Positions 15,554 through 24,186 are shown, counted from the stretch's first letter. The stretch is 35,167 bases of DNA from Rhodospirillales bacterium (GCA_013203595.1 JABMNT010000207.1:1-35167); one strand, 5' to 3'. Program-made: numbers and translations. Notes: generated from the letters alone by a model not told the origin.

Positions 15554-16393
15554 ATGCGCGATTTATCGGCTGACACCCGCCTGCTGTCCCTCAACGCCGC
15601 CACCGTCCGCAAGCGCTGGAACCTGTCGGAAATCATTGATGGCTGTGCCCGCCACCAGATTGGCGGCATCGCACCATGGCGCGACCAGATCGCCGACTGC
15701 GGCCTTGATAAGGCGGGAAGACAGATCCGCGATGCCGGTCTCAGGGTTTCGGGTGTCTGTCGCGGTGGTATGTTCCCGGGCAGGGATGCGGCAAGCCGCA
15801 AAGCCAATATTGATGATAACATCCGCGCCATTGACGAAGCCGTCGCTCTGGATGCGGAATGTCTGGTGCTGGTGGTCGGCGGCCTGGCGGAAGGTTCGAA
15901 GGACCTGGCCGCTGCCCGGGCCCAGGTCGAAGACGGCATCGCCGCTGTTCTCGAGTATGCAAAGATCAACGCAATGCCACTGGCGATCGAGCCCCTGCAT
16001 CCCATGTATGCGGCCGACCGGGCCTGTGTGAATACGCTGCACCACGCCCTTGATATCTGCGACCGGCTGGGCAGCGGCATCGGTGTTGCTGTCGATGTCT
16101 ACCATGTCTGGTGGGACCCGGAGCTGGAAGCCCAGATTGCCCGCGCCGGCGCCAACGGGCAGTTGCTCGCTTTTCACGTCTGTGACTGGCTGGTGCCGAC
16201 CACAGACATGCTGACCGACCGCGGCATGATGGGCGACGGGGTCATCGAAATCTCGAAAATCCGGGGCTGGGTCGAAGCCGCAGGCTTTGACGGGCAATGC
16301 GAGGTCGAGATTTTTTCTGCCGAAAACTGGTGGAAAAAGGACCCGGATGAGGTTCTGAAAACCTGCATCGCGCGCCATCAGAGCGTTGTTTAG
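15554..16393 (+). CDS. Sugar phosphate isomerase/epimerase family TIM-barrel protein
   Basis: Predicted protein of 279 residues with the xylose-isomerase-like barrel (AP_endonuc_2 family). A divalent metal site is readable: Glu146 (AIEPLHPMY), Asp181 and His184 (VDVYHVWWDPE), His208 (LLAFHVCDW) and Glu252 (CEVEIFS). Relatives include IolE dehydratase, hydroxypyruvate isomerase, tagatose/psicose epimerases and 3-keto-glycoside epimerases or lyases. Start ATG 15554 is 3 bases after the DUF993 stop, so translation is likely coupled. It is the last gene of the operon; a small hairpin follows. Together with the Gfo/Idh protein it suggests oxidation followed by epimerisation or elimination on a polyhydroxylated acid. 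The exact reaction is not determinable here. Confidence 0.88.
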   Translation: MRDLSADTRLLSLNAATVRKRWNLSEIIDGCARHQIGGIAPWRDQIADCGLDKAGRQIRDAGLRVSGVCRGGMFPGRDAASRKANIDDNIRAIDEAVALDAECLVLVVGGLAEGSKDLAAARAQVEDGIAAVLEYAKINAMPLAIEPLHPMYAADRACVNTLHHALDICDRLGSGIGVAVDVYHVWWDPELEAQIARAGANGQLLAFHVCDWLVPTTDMLTDRGMMGDGVIEISKIRGWVEAAGFDGQCEVEIFSAENWWKKDPDEVLKTCIARHQSVV

Positions 16394-16429
16394 GTACTGA
16401 CGACAGGCGATTCAATTCTGCCAACCCGT

Positions 16430-16451
16430 AAATGCCGGGCTGCCGGCATTT
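16430..16451. terminator. Hairpin between convergent operon end and PanE-like gene
   Basis: AAATGCCGG and CCGGCATTT flank a 4-nt loop, a perfect 9-bp stem lying 36 bases after the TIM-barrel stop and immediately beyond the stop of the minus-strand gene. It can serve as a terminator for both directions, although neither side has a clear T-run. Confidence 0.6.
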
Positions 16452-17381
16452 CTATTGTCCGCCTGCCGCTCCCTCCCGATGCGGACGGAGCGCAGCGTAG
16501 GCGGTGGTATGGATCGGCGTTGGCACGCCGGCGTCAATGCCCAGGCGGTGGATCGCGCCCGACAGCCATTCGACCTCGAGCCGGCGTCCGTTTATCAGAT
16601 CAACGGCCAGCGAGGCCATGATCGGTGCCGAGCTGTCGAGCCAGTCGAGGGTGCGGTCTTCAATGTCGGCGGGCAGGTTGACGCCCAGCGCCCGGCCGAG
16701 GGTAATGGTTTCGCGCATGGCACTGCAATAGACGTCGCGCATAACCGGATCGGTCTTAATGGTGCCGGTATCGCAGCGGCTGAGCGCGGTCATACAGGCG
16801 TTTGAAGTCATCAGAACAAACTTTGTCCACAGCATGGCCCGGGCATCCGGGGTAATTATCGCCTCGATCCCGGCACCTTCCAGCAGGGTTGCCAGAGCCC
16901 GGGCGCGCGCACTGATGCCGCCGTCGCTTTCGCCAAATTCAATTTTGGTGATCTGGTTGTTGCGTTTGACGACGCCCGGCGCCGTGATCGAGCCCGCCAC
17001 ATAGGCGGCACCGCCCAGCGTGCGACCGGCGCCGACCACCGAATCGATCATGGCCACGCTCTCGACCCCGTTCTGCAGGGTCAGGATGCAGGTCTTATCG
17101 CCGATCAGCGGCAGGCAAAGGGTAGCGGCCTCTATTGTGTCGTACATCTTGACGCAAAACAGCACGGCGTCAACGGGTCCGACGGATTGGGGATCATCGG
17201 TCACGTTGACGGGATCGATAATGAATTCACCACCGCCAAAATCCTCGATGCGCAGGCCGTTTCTGCGCATGGCGTCCAGATGGGCGCCGCGCGCCACAAA
17301 AACCACATCAACTCCCGCGCGGGCCAGACACGCGCCGTAATAAGCGCCTATTCCGCCCGTTCCCATGATTGCGATACGCAT
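16452..17381 (-). CDS. panE: 2-dehydropantoate 2-reductase (ketopantoate reductase, PanE/ApbA) family protein
   Basis: Predicted protein of 309 residues. The start is the ATG whose complement is CAT 17379-17381, because MRIAIMGTGGIGAYYGACLA is the canonical PanE N-terminus with its GxGGIG NADPH loop and AGGGGG lies just upstream on this strand. The open frame continues upstream but without family similarity. LWTKFVLMTSNACMTAL carries the catalytic Lys and conserved Asn, and LEVEWLSGAIHRLGIDAGVPTP carries the conserved Glu and C-terminal helix. The family reduces ketopantoate to pantoate for CoA synthesis, but many paralogues in catabolic loci act on other 2-keto acids. Its position, convergent with the catabolic operon and divergent from the TRAP genes, makes a catabolic role as likely as pantothenate synthesis. 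Confidence 0.88.
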   Translation of the reverse strand: MRIAIMGTGGIGAYYGACLARAGVDVVFVARGAHLDAMRRNGLRIEDFGGGEFIIDPVNVTDDPQSVGPVDAVLFCVKMYDTIEAATLCLPLIGDKTCILTLQNGVESVAMIDSVVGAGRTLGGAAYVAGSITAPGVVKRNNQITKIEFGESDGGISARARALATLLEGAGIEAIITPDARAMLWTKFVLMTSNACMTALSRCDTGTIKTDPVMRDVYCSAMRETITLGRALGVNLPADIEDRTLDWLDSSAPIMASLAVDLINGRRLEVEWLSGAIHRLGIDAGVPTPIHTTAYAALRPHREGAAGGQ

Positions 17382-17726
17382 TTCTGCCCCCTGGAAATGA
17401 ATTTTTGGTGCCGGCGGTGGCTGTACCATAGCCGCCGCAAAAAAAACCGTGGTTGCGATAATTCCCCTACCTAACAGTTGGTTCCCATGACGTCCAGTTT
17501 CGTGGTCAGGCCCAGCCATGGCAACCCCGGTGGCCGCTGTTGCCTGGCCTACCGGGGCAACGGGGCCTCTCAATCTGTTGAAAAATGTCAACGGTGATCT
17601 TTTAAGGAATGTGACCCGTTCCATCCTTCTGCTGAATTTTTTTAAATAGGATGTCTGGACGGGGGGTAAGGCTTCGTACAGTATATCGTCCGTATTCGAA
17701 TTATTATTCATCAATCAGGGAGATAT
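17382..17726. other. Divergent intergenic region with hairpins
   Basis: No gene is seen between the divergent panE-like and TRAP genes. The region must hold both promoters but no convincing box pair was found. It contains an 8-of-9 inverted repeat at 17414-17438 (GCGGTGGCT / AGCCGCCGC) next to an A-run, a CCCCGGT / ACCGGGG pair at 17525-17557, and a GTTGA - 6 nt - TCAAC dyad at 17577-17592 that could be a regulator site. The last 90 bases before dctP are AT-richer, as expected for a promoter. Confidence 0.5.
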
Positions 17727-18830
17727 ATGATGAAAAGACGTGATTTTATTAAGAAAGCGGGCACCGTTGCCGCTGTCGGTGGCGTTGCCGCGACGACGAC
17801 CCTGGCCGCACCTGCGATTGCGCAAAAGCGCACAGATATGGTTATTGTCGCAACCTGGGGGCGTGATTTCCCGGGTCTGGGTACCGGCGCACAGCGGTTT
17901 GCCAAACGGGTCTCCGATCTGACGGAAGGCCGAATTGCCGTGCAGTATTTCGCCGCTGGCGAACGTGTCGGCGCGTTTGATTCTTTTGACGAAGTTGCTT
18001 CGGGCAATGCACAGGCCTATCACGCAGCTGATTACTACTGGAAAGGCAAGAACCCAGCCTGGGCTTATTTTACGTCTGTTCCCTTTGGCCTGACCTACAC
18101 CGAAATGTCAGCCTGGATTCACCATATGGGTGGGCAGCAGCTTTGGGATGAACTGGCTGACGGATTCGGCCTGAAATGTCTGGCCTGCGGTAATTCAGGC
18201 GTGCAGATGGGTGGTTGGTTCAACAAGGAAATTGAAACAGCTGACGACCTCAAGGGCCTTAAAATGCGTATCCCCGGTCTGGGTGGTGACGTTATGGCGA
18301 AACTGGGCGCTTCGCCGGTATCGCTCCCCGGTGGTCAGATTTATGAAAACCTGGTTTCCGGCGCCATCGATGCGACCGAATGGGTGGGTCCGTGGAACGA
18401 CTACTTCATGAAGTTCTATGAAGCGGCTAAATATTACTACTCGCCGGGTATGCATGAGCCGGGCGGATTCCTGTCCTTGGGCATGAATAAAAAATGGTGG
18501 ATGAGCCTGTCGAAGACGGACCAGCTGATCATTGAAGCTGCAGCCGGTCAGGAAAACGACTATCTGATGGCTGAATATAACGCCAACAACGGCACCTACC
18601 TGACCAAACTCCGCGAGGAGCATGGCGTTGAGGTGCGTGAGTTCAGCGACGAGATCTATGACAGCTTTGGCGAAGCGGCCGAAGCCGTGTTTGATGAAAC
18701 CCGTCAGCACAGCGAATTCGTCGGCAAAGTGCATGACAGCTTTGTCAATGCCCGGACCCTGGTTGGTGGCTGGGCCAACCATGCTGAAGCCGGTTACTAC
18801 AGACAGCGCAACCGCGTTTTGGGCGTGTAA
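17727..18830 (+). CDS. dctP: TRAP transporter substrate-binding protein, DctP family (TakP-like)
   Basis: Predicted protein of 367 residues. The N-terminus MMKRRDFIKKAG is a twin-arginine signal (RRDFIK) followed by an Ala-rich core and a likely cleavage after AIA, so the folded receptor is exported by Tat. GGGAG at 17718-17722 fits ATG 17730 somewhat better than 17727; both give the same protein less one Met. Blocks shared with the alpha-keto-acid receptor TakP include PAWAYFTSVPFGL, the GNSGVQMGGWFNKEI segment, DLKGLKMRIPGLGGDVMAKL with the ligand-carboxylate arginine, and AIDATEWVGPWND. This predicts a 2-oxo-acid or similar carboxylate ligand, held with a cation in TakP. It starts the TRAP operon; a strong hairpin separates it from the membrane subunits. 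Confidence 0.95.
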   Translation: MMKRRDFIKKAGTVAAVGGVAATTTLAAPAIAQKRTDMVIVATWGRDFPGLGTGAQRFAKRVSDLTEGRIAVQYFAAGERVGAFDSFDEVASGNAQAYHAADYYWKGKNPAWAYFTSVPFGLTYTEMSAWIHHMGGQQLWDELADGFGLKCLACGNSGVQMGGWFNKEIETADDLKGLKMRIPGLGGDVMAKLGASPVSLPGGQIYENLVSGAIDATEWVGPWNDYFMKFYEAAKYYYSPGMHEPGGFLSLGMNKKWWMSLSKTDQLIIEAAAGQENDYLMAEYNANNGTYLTKLREEHGVEVREFSDEIYDSFGEAAEAVFDETRQHSEFVGKVHDSFVNARTLVGGWANHAEAGYYRQRNRVLGV

Positions 18831-18852
18831 TCTGTCACTATCGAAATAGATA

Positions 18853-18880
18853 AGGGAACGGGGATAACACCCCGTTCCCT
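18853..18880 (+). terminator. Strong hairpin between dctP and dctQ (attenuator or 3' stabiliser)
   Basis: AGGGAACGGGG (18853-18863) and CCCCGTTCCCT (18870-18880) are perfect 11-bp complements with a 6-nt loop, 22 bases after the dctP stop. Only a weak T-rich tail follows, so partial termination or message protection is expected. The position mirrors the hairpin between tctC and tctB. Confidence 0.7.
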
Positions 18881-18898
18881 CATTTCGGGGATCTTGTT

Positions 18899-19900
18899 TT
18901 GGTAGTCTTTTTATTTCGTATACTCGGATGGTCGCTTGCTGCCATCCTTTTTGTTTTCTTAGTAAACAACTATCTCGTCATCTGGCGCGACTGGCCTGGT
19001 ATTGTAGCTGTTTTTGCCCAATGGCAGTGGTTCGGTAAGTCGGCACCGGGGCAAGCCCTGTCGGCGGCCGAACTGGGTCTGGCCTGGGGTCAGCTTGCCG
19101 CCTATTTTGCGGCTATTGTTGGCGCTTTTTTTTATGTCAGCCACTCCCGCGACCAGAGCCTGCGTGATGACAGCGAACGCTTTGCGGCGATGGCGAACTA
19201 TGTGATCCGCGCCGCCTTCTGGACGGTGTTGCTGGTTGGCGCCGCCGATGCGCTGATTTCCTTCCTGCGTGTTGAAGACCTGCTAAGCGCGGTTGTCGGC
19301 GAAGAAATCACAACCGAACTGGGGCGGGCCCATTACCGCTGGCCTGTTGTACATATGCCGTTGCTGCTGGCCTCCTTGGTCATTGCCGCCTTTACGCGCT
19401 CGCTCGGCTTTACCTGGCTGGCGCTTCTGGTGGTGGTCGCCGAGCTGCTGATCGTCTTTTCCCGATTTGTTTTCTCCTATGAACAGGCCTTCATGGGTGA
19501 TCTGGTGCGGTTCTGGTATGCGGCCCTGTTTTTGTTCGCCAGCGCCTATACCCTGCTGGAAGAAGGCCATGTGCGGGTTGATGTGCTCTATGCGAGCTTC
19601 AGCCGTAAAACCAAAGGCCTGATCAATGCTGTCGGATCGCTGGTCCTGGGGATCGCCCTGTGTTCGGTCATTTTGGTGCTGGGTATGGGTGGCAAGGCCA
19701 ATATCATTAACAGCCCGCTGCTGAGTATTGAAGTATCGCAATCGGGGTTCGGCATGTATGTGAAATACCTGATGGCCGGGTTCCTGGCGGTTTTTGCCGT
19801 CTCCATGCTGATTCAGTTTATCGGCTACATGTTGTCGGGTATCGCTGATTTCCGGGGCGAGCCCGGTGGCCGCGACGCTGACGCAGACCTTATTCACTAG
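18899..19900 (+). CDS. dctQ: TRAP transporter small permease subunit, enlarged DctQ type
   Basis: Predicted protein of 333 residues from TTG 18899; no ATG lies near, and CGGGG at 18886-18890 is a fair ribosome-binding site, but the exact start is uncertain. About eight hydrophobic segments are seen. The last four (about residues 170-330, including FWYAALFLFASAYTLLEEGH and VRVDVLY) correspond to the usual four-helix DctQ core, in which the Glu-Glu-Gly-His and R-V-D-V motifs are typical. The first 165 residues, with about four more helices, are an N-terminal addition: standard DctQ proteins have 150-220 residues. It follows the receptor and precedes DctM, the normal order. Confidence 0.85.
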   Translation: MVVFLFRILGWSLAAILFVFLVNNYLVIWRDWPGIVAVFAQWQWFGKSAPGQALSAAELGLAWGQLAAYFAAIVGAFFYVSHSRDQSLRDDSERFAAMANYVIRAAFWTVLLVGAADALISFLRVEDLLSAVVGEEITTELGRAHYRWPVVHMPLLLASLVIAAFTRSLGFTWLALLVVVAELLIVFSRFVFSYEQAFMGDLVRFWYAALFLFASAYTLLEEGHVRVDVLYASFSRKTKGLINAVGSLVLGIALCSVILVLGMGGKANIINSPLLSIEVSQSGFGMYVKYLMAGFLAVFAVSMLIQFIGYMLSGIADFRGEPGGRDADADLIH

Positions 19901-19923
19901 ATTCGAAAGAGACCCGGACGCAA

Positions 19924-22578
19924 ATGGAACTCGTATTTTTAATCCTGCTGGTCGTTATCATGGTTACCGCCCTGGGTTCGGGTTTTCCCGTGGCCTTTGC
20001 CCTGCCAGGCTCGGCGATTATCACCATCGGACTGGCTGCAGGCACCGGTTATCTGTTTGCCGGAGACGCCAGTGCCTATTTTGCCCAGGGTGGTCCGATC
20101 CAGTGGCTGAGTGCCGGTGTGACCAATTTTCGCGGTGTCTATTGGGAAGTTGAGCGCGATACGTTGATCGCGATACCGCTGTTTGTATTCATGGGTATCA
20201 TGCTGCAGCGCTCGAAAATTGCCGAGGATTTGCTGGTGACCATGGCCCAGTTGTTCGGCCCGGTACCCGGCGGGCTGGGCATATCGGTTGTCTTTGTGGG
20301 TGCCCTGCTGGCGGCGACAACGGGCATCGTCGGGGCAACCGTGGTTGCCATGGGCCTGATTTCCCTGCCAGCCATGCTGCGCAGCAATTATTCGAAATCG
20401 CTGGCGACCGGTACCATTGCCGCGTCCGGTACTTTGGGGCAGATCATTCCGCCATCAATCGTGCTAATTATTCTGGCAGACCAGTTGACCAGTGCCGTCG
20501 ATCAAGCGGGAACGGCACGTAAAGCCCTGTATAAGGCGGCCACCGGCGAGTTCTCCATGCCGTCTGAATTTGCCGTGGTTTCGACCAGTGCCGGCGACAT
20601 GTTCCTGGGGGCCTTCATTCCGGGCATCCTGCTGGTCATCCTCTATATGGTCTATATTCAGGCGATCGCCCTGTTTCGTCCCAAACTGGCCCCGGCCGTG
20701 CCCTTCGATGGCGCCCTGGACCGTAAATTCCTGGGCCGGGTGTTGCTTGTTCTGGTGCCGCCTCTGGCTTTGATTTTTGTCGTTCTGGGATCAATTATCA
20801 TGGGCGTCGCCACCGTCAACCAGGCCGGTGCCATCGGTGCCGCCGGTGCCATGATGATGGCCGGGTACCGCCTGCGTGAAGGCCACCGGCGCCAGTATGT
20901 CCCGGCGATCATGGCCATCGTCTCCATGGTGGCGATCCTTGTCATCACAAGTTATTTTGACACCAACATCAAAAACATCAAAACCACCGACGACGTGGTC
21001 GGGGTCGTGCTGGCGGTTATTGCCGTAGGCGTGCTTATCGCGGCCCTGATCTGGAGCGGCTGGCGGACCTATAAAATTGAAAATACGCTGACCGGTGTGA
21101 TGGTTGAAACGGCCAAAACCACCTCGTTGGTTTTCATCATCCTGTTGGGTGCCGCCATGCTGACTGCGGCGTTTCGGGGGTTTGGCGGCGAAGACCTGGT
21201 CAGGGAATTCCTGACCGGACTGCCCGGCGGATTCTGGGCGCAGTTTGCCATCGTCATGGCCGTCATTTTTGTATTGGGCTTCTTTCTCGATTTCATTGAA
21301 ATCGCCGTGGTCGTTGTCCCCATCGTCGCTCCCATTCTGCTGATGGACCCGTCGGCGAATGTGACTGCCGTGTGGCTGGGCGTGATGATCGGTTTGAATA
21401 TCCAGACCTCGTTCCTGACCCCGCCCTTTGGTTTTGCGCTGTTCTATCTGCGCGGCGTGGCACCGGCAATTGTCAGAACCGTGGAAATGTATAAAGGTGT
21501 GATTGCTTTTATCTGCCTGCAACTGGTGGCACTTTTCATCGTTGCCATGTATCCACCGCTGGTCAATTATCTGCCAAGCCGGGTATCCCTGACCGCCGAT
21601 ACGGCACCGCCACCGATCAATCCACGTCTGCAGTATTGTATTGAGCAGATTACTTTTGCCGACCTTGCAACACAGGGCGATGCGTTGCGGGCTGAAATTT
21701 CCAGGACCAGCGCCCTCGATTACAGCTATTTACCGAGCAAGCTGAGAAAAGCGGCAGAGGGCAGCTTCAAAGATGCCGGTTCGGTGTTTGCCATGCGTGA
21801 CATGGTACTGAAAACGGAGGCGGATCTGGACGCCATAACTGATGCCTATCGTCCGCTGCACCGCGAAGTGCGGTCCATCGAGAAGAAAATCCGCAAAATC
21901 GAGGCCGATCTGAAACAGCTCGGCATTGATACCAGCCGGCTTGAGACTGCGGATCAAATCACCAAAGACCTGAATGATGCGGAAACCTCGCGGTTGATTA
22001 TCGAGCGTGAGCAATTGGTTAAAGCGCTGCCGGCCAACTGGAAAAGCGAAAACGCAAAATTTGTGAAACTTCAAAAGCTGAATGATAAGGCGCGCAAAGA
22101 CTACCGGAGTGCCATGGATGGCGGCTATCAGCCAATCATCGAACTGCTTGGCACCATTCAGGGGACGGCCGATCTGGCCCGGTTGAAGGGCTCCGTTGAA
22201 GGGCTTGCCGAGGTTGTTTCCAGCCAGCCGCCAGAGGATGCGGCTGACCGGATATCGGATGTATCGAAAGAGCTGGGTGACATTGAAGGAACGTCATCAA
22301 TTAAATCAGGTCTGACCAAGGTCCGGCGGGCCGCCTCAGGAAGAACGCCGGACCCGGAAAAAGCCATGGTCGAACTGGAAAAGACGATAACCCTGCTGGA
22401 TAAGGAACTGGTCTGGCGCCAGAAGGCGGTCAGCGGGCTATTGCCGCAGTTGACGGTCTATGAAGCGGCCATCCGAGAAACCATTGGCCTGCGCCAGTTA
22501 TCTAAACTGCCACAGCAGCAGGCCTTGAAAGTCGCCAGTTGCAACGCCAGTCACCGCGATATCTCGCTGCACTTCTAG
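19924..22578 (+). CDS. dctM: TRAP transporter large permease DctM with long C-terminal extension
   Basis: Predicted protein of 884 residues, about twice the usual 425-430. Residues 1-545 form the multi-helix carrier: the first block runs through GSGFPVAFALPGSAII, FVFMGIMLQRSKIAEDLL and ATTGIVGATVVAMGLISLP; SGTLGQIIPPSIVLIILADQ and LGFFLDFIEIAVVVVPI are DctM landmarks, and NIQTSFLTPPFGFALFYLRG is the C-terminal signature. Residues from about 550 to 884 have no transmembrane helix. They are highly charged and helical, with probable coiled coil around 640-740 (repeated Glu/Lys/Arg/Leu heptads). No domain was recognised in this extension. There is no frameshift or stop at the junction, so it is one long gene. 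It ends by overlapping the stop codon of the convergent gene. Confidence 0.9.
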   Translation: MELVFLILLVVIMVTALGSGFPVAFALPGSAIITIGLAAGTGYLFAGDASAYFAQGGPIQWLSAGVTNFRGVYWEVERDTLIAIPLFVFMGIMLQRSKIAEDLLVTMAQLFGPVPGGLGISVVFVGALLAATTGIVGATVVAMGLISLPAMLRSNYSKSLATGTIAASGTLGQIIPPSIVLIILADQLTSAVDQAGTARKALYKAATGEFSMPSEFAVVSTSAGDMFLGAFIPGILLVILYMVYIQAIALFRPKLAPAVPFDGALDRKFLGRVLLVLVPPLALIFVVLGSIIMGVATVNQAGAIGAAGAMMMAGYRLREGHRRQYVPAIMAIVSMVAILVITSYFDTNIKNIKTTDDVVGVVLAVIAVGVLIAALIWSGWRTYKIENTLTGVMVETAKTTSLVFIILLGAAMLTAAFRGFGGEDLVREFLTGLPGGFWAQFAIVMAVIFVLGFFLDFIEIAVVVVPIVAPILLMDPSANVTAVWLGVMIGLNIQTSFLTPPFGFALFYLRGVAPAIVRTVEMYKGVIAFICLQLVALFIVAMYPPLVNYLPSRVSLTADTAPPPINPRLQYCIEQITFADLATQGDALRAEISRTSALDYSYLPSKLRKAAEGSFKDAGSVFAMRDMVLKTEADLDAITDAYRPLHREVRSIEKKIRKIEADLKQLGIDTSRLETADQITKDLNDAETSRLIIEREQLVKALPANWKSENAKFVKLQKLNDKARKDYRSAMDGGYQPIIELLGTIQGTADLARLKGSVEGLAEVVSSQPPEDAADRISDVSKELGDIEGTSSIKSGLTKVRRAASGRTPDPEKAMVELEKTITLLDKELVWRQKAVSGLLPQLTVYEAAIRETIGLRQLSKLPQQQALKVASCNASHRDISLHF

Positions 22579-23216
22579 GCGGGTAGCGATCCGCCGGTGA
22601 TGCTGGGGTGGAGCCGGGGCCGGTAGCCCGCCTGCAGTATGTTCAGGATTGCCGGTGGTGTGTGGACACGGACTTGAATGCCTGCGGGACGCCTGACCGG
22701 GAGCGCGTAGCGGGCAGGGCTGTAGGCGAACAAGGCGTCACCAACGACCAGAAACGCGGCATCGGTATCGGCCAGGCTAACGAAGCCGCCGTCGGGGATG
22801 TCATCCAGGGCAAGCAGGCGGGTGAATTGTTGACGGGACCGGGGCGCCACACGTTCCTGGTGGAACTGGCGGTCCATATCAGCGGCCCGGCAGGCGGCTA
22901 ATCCGGAGCCAGCCAGCCAGTGGTTCTTGAAGTCGGTGTAGGCGTCACGTCGGCATTCGGCGCAGGGCCGGTGACCGGCGGCCAGAGCGACGGCTTCGTC
23001 GAGAAAAAACAGCCGGGTATAGCCATTGCTGGGCATCACCTCGGAATGCCGCGCCCTGAATTCCAGCAGACAGGAGATCCAGGCTTTGTGCCGCCAGCGG
23101 GCGATCCCCAGGGTTTTGTCCGGCTTGTGCAAAATACCGCGATTGCCCATCAGGGTGCCGCGCGCCGGATCGGCAATGATCTCGCCGCCCGGAGTGATCC
23201 TGTTTTGCAGGGCCAT
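22575..23216 (-). CDS. Conserved hypothetical protein with CAECRR motif
   Basis: Predicted protein of 213 residues. The start is taken at the ATG complementary to 23214-23216, giving MALQNRITPGGEIIADPARG; upstream frame runs into the divergent gene and has no support. It resembles a conserved alphaproteobacterial protein type that begins with an N-R-x-P-x-G-E-I-x-A block, continues GTLMGNRGILH, RHKAWISCLLEFRAR and YTRLFFLDEAVALAAGHRPC, and has a CAECRRDAY motif at about residues 92-100. The two cysteines and nearby His suggest a metal or nucleic-acid contact, but this is only suggestive. Its stop overlaps the dctM stop in CTAG (22575-22578). It shares a 64-base promoter region with the divergent dehydrogenase gene. 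Function unknown. Confidence 0.75.
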   Translation of the reverse strand: MALQNRITPGGEIIADPARGTLMGNRGILHKPDKTLGIARWRHKAWISCLLEFRARHSEVMPSNGYTRLFFLDEAVALAAGHRPCAECRRDAYTDFKNHWLAGSGLAACRAADMDRQFHQERVAPRSRQQFTRLLALDDIPDGGFVSLADTDAAFLVVGDALFAYSPARYALPVRRPAGIQVRVHTPPAILNILQAGYRPRLHPSITGGSLPA

Positions 23217-23280
23217 TGGTTTTCCAATCCAGAGATTTCCCTTAAGATACCAAATGAATGCGTTTTTGTAAGGAGCTGCA

Positions 23281-24186
23281 ATGAAAAAACCTGTCGTTGG
23301 TGTGATTGGCCTTGGCCAGATGGGCGGCGGCATTGCCCGCTGTCTGCGCCGCGCAGATATCCCGATTGCCGTCTGGGACGTGAATGATCTGGCCCGTGCC
23401 GGATTTGCCGGCCTGGACGGGGCTGTCGTGAGCCCGCCCGAGCAGATGGCGAAAACCTGCAGGCTGGTGCTGTTTGTGGTTCCGGGCAGTGCTGAAATCC
23501 GCAGCTGTCTGAACGGCCGCCAGGGGCTGCTGGCAAATGCCCATGGCAAGCTGGTGCTTTGCGATCTGACCACGTCGGACCCGAAAATCACCCGAAAACT
23601 GGCCAGACGGGCCGCCGCCAGGGGCCTGTCCTATCTGGACGCCGGGATGAGTGGTGGGGCGGCTGCGGCTGCCGCCGGCACCCTGACCCTGATGCTGGGT
23701 GGTGACCGGCAGGCCTATAGGCGCATGTCGCGCTATTTTGATATCATCGCCGGGACGGTTTTCTATCTGGGTGAAAGTGGTGCCGGCCACACCATGAAGC
23801 TGGCCCACAATATGGTTTGCCACAGCATCTTTGTAGCTACTGGAGAAGGGGCCCGGCTCGCCGAGAAGGCCGGGATAAACCTGGCCGATGCCATCGATGT
23901 ATTCAACGCCGGCAATGCACGCAGCTATGTGAGCGAGGCCCGGTTTCCCAACCATATTATCTCCGAAACCTGGGATGCCCGGTCCCGCATCCATAACCTG
24001 AACAAGGATGTGGCTATGGCCGTGACACTGAGTGACGAACTGGGGGTCAGGGCGGCGGTCGGCAGACAAACCAGCCGGTTTTTGGGTGCCGCCGTCAACC
24101 GGGGCATGGCGGAGCTTGATTTTTCCCTGCTGTACCGGGATTTCGATGCCATAGCGAAAGCGGCAGCAGACGAGGACGGCAAATGA
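23281..24186 (+). CDS. Beta-hydroxyacid dehydrogenase (3-hydroxyisobutyrate dehydrogenase family)
   Basis: Predicted protein of 301 residues. VVGVIGLGQMGGGIARCL is the GxGxMG NAD(P)-binding start. The substrate loop DAGMSGGAAAAAAGTLTLML is the family's D-A-P/G-V/M-S-G-G block. GAGHTMKLAHNMVCHS contains the catalytic Lys173 and conserved Asn. The C-terminal all-helical domain is complete. Family members oxidise 3-hydroxyisobutyrate, tartronate semialdehyde, glycerate and similar short beta-hydroxy acids, or reduce glyoxylate or succinic semialdehyde. AAGGAG before ATG 23281 is a strong ribosome-binding site. Its stop overlaps the start of the next small gene in ATGA (24183-24186). Given the neighbouring organic-acid transporters, a role in hydroxy-acid breakdown is plausible; the substrate cannot be fixed. 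Confidence 0.92.
   Translation: MKKPVVGVIGLGQMGGGIARCLRRADIPIAVWDVNDLARAGFAGLDGAVVSPPEQMAKTCRLVLFVVPGSAEIRSCLNGRQGLLANAHGKLVLCDLTTSDPKITRKLARRAAARGLSYLDAGMSGGAAAAAAGTLTLMLGGDRQAYRRMSRYFDIIAGTVFYLGESGAGHTMKLAHNMVCHSIFVATGEGARLAEKAGINLADAIDVFNAGNARSYVSEARFPNHIISETWDARSRIHNLNKDVAMAVTLSDELGVRAAVGRQTSRFLGAAVNRGMAELDFSLLYRDFDAIAKAAADEDGK

Noticed and set aside
17382-17714. N-terminal extension of the PanE-like frame by 111 residues
   Set aside because: The extension has no similarity to the family, and the ATG at 17381 gives the canonical GxGGIG start with a good ribosome-binding site.
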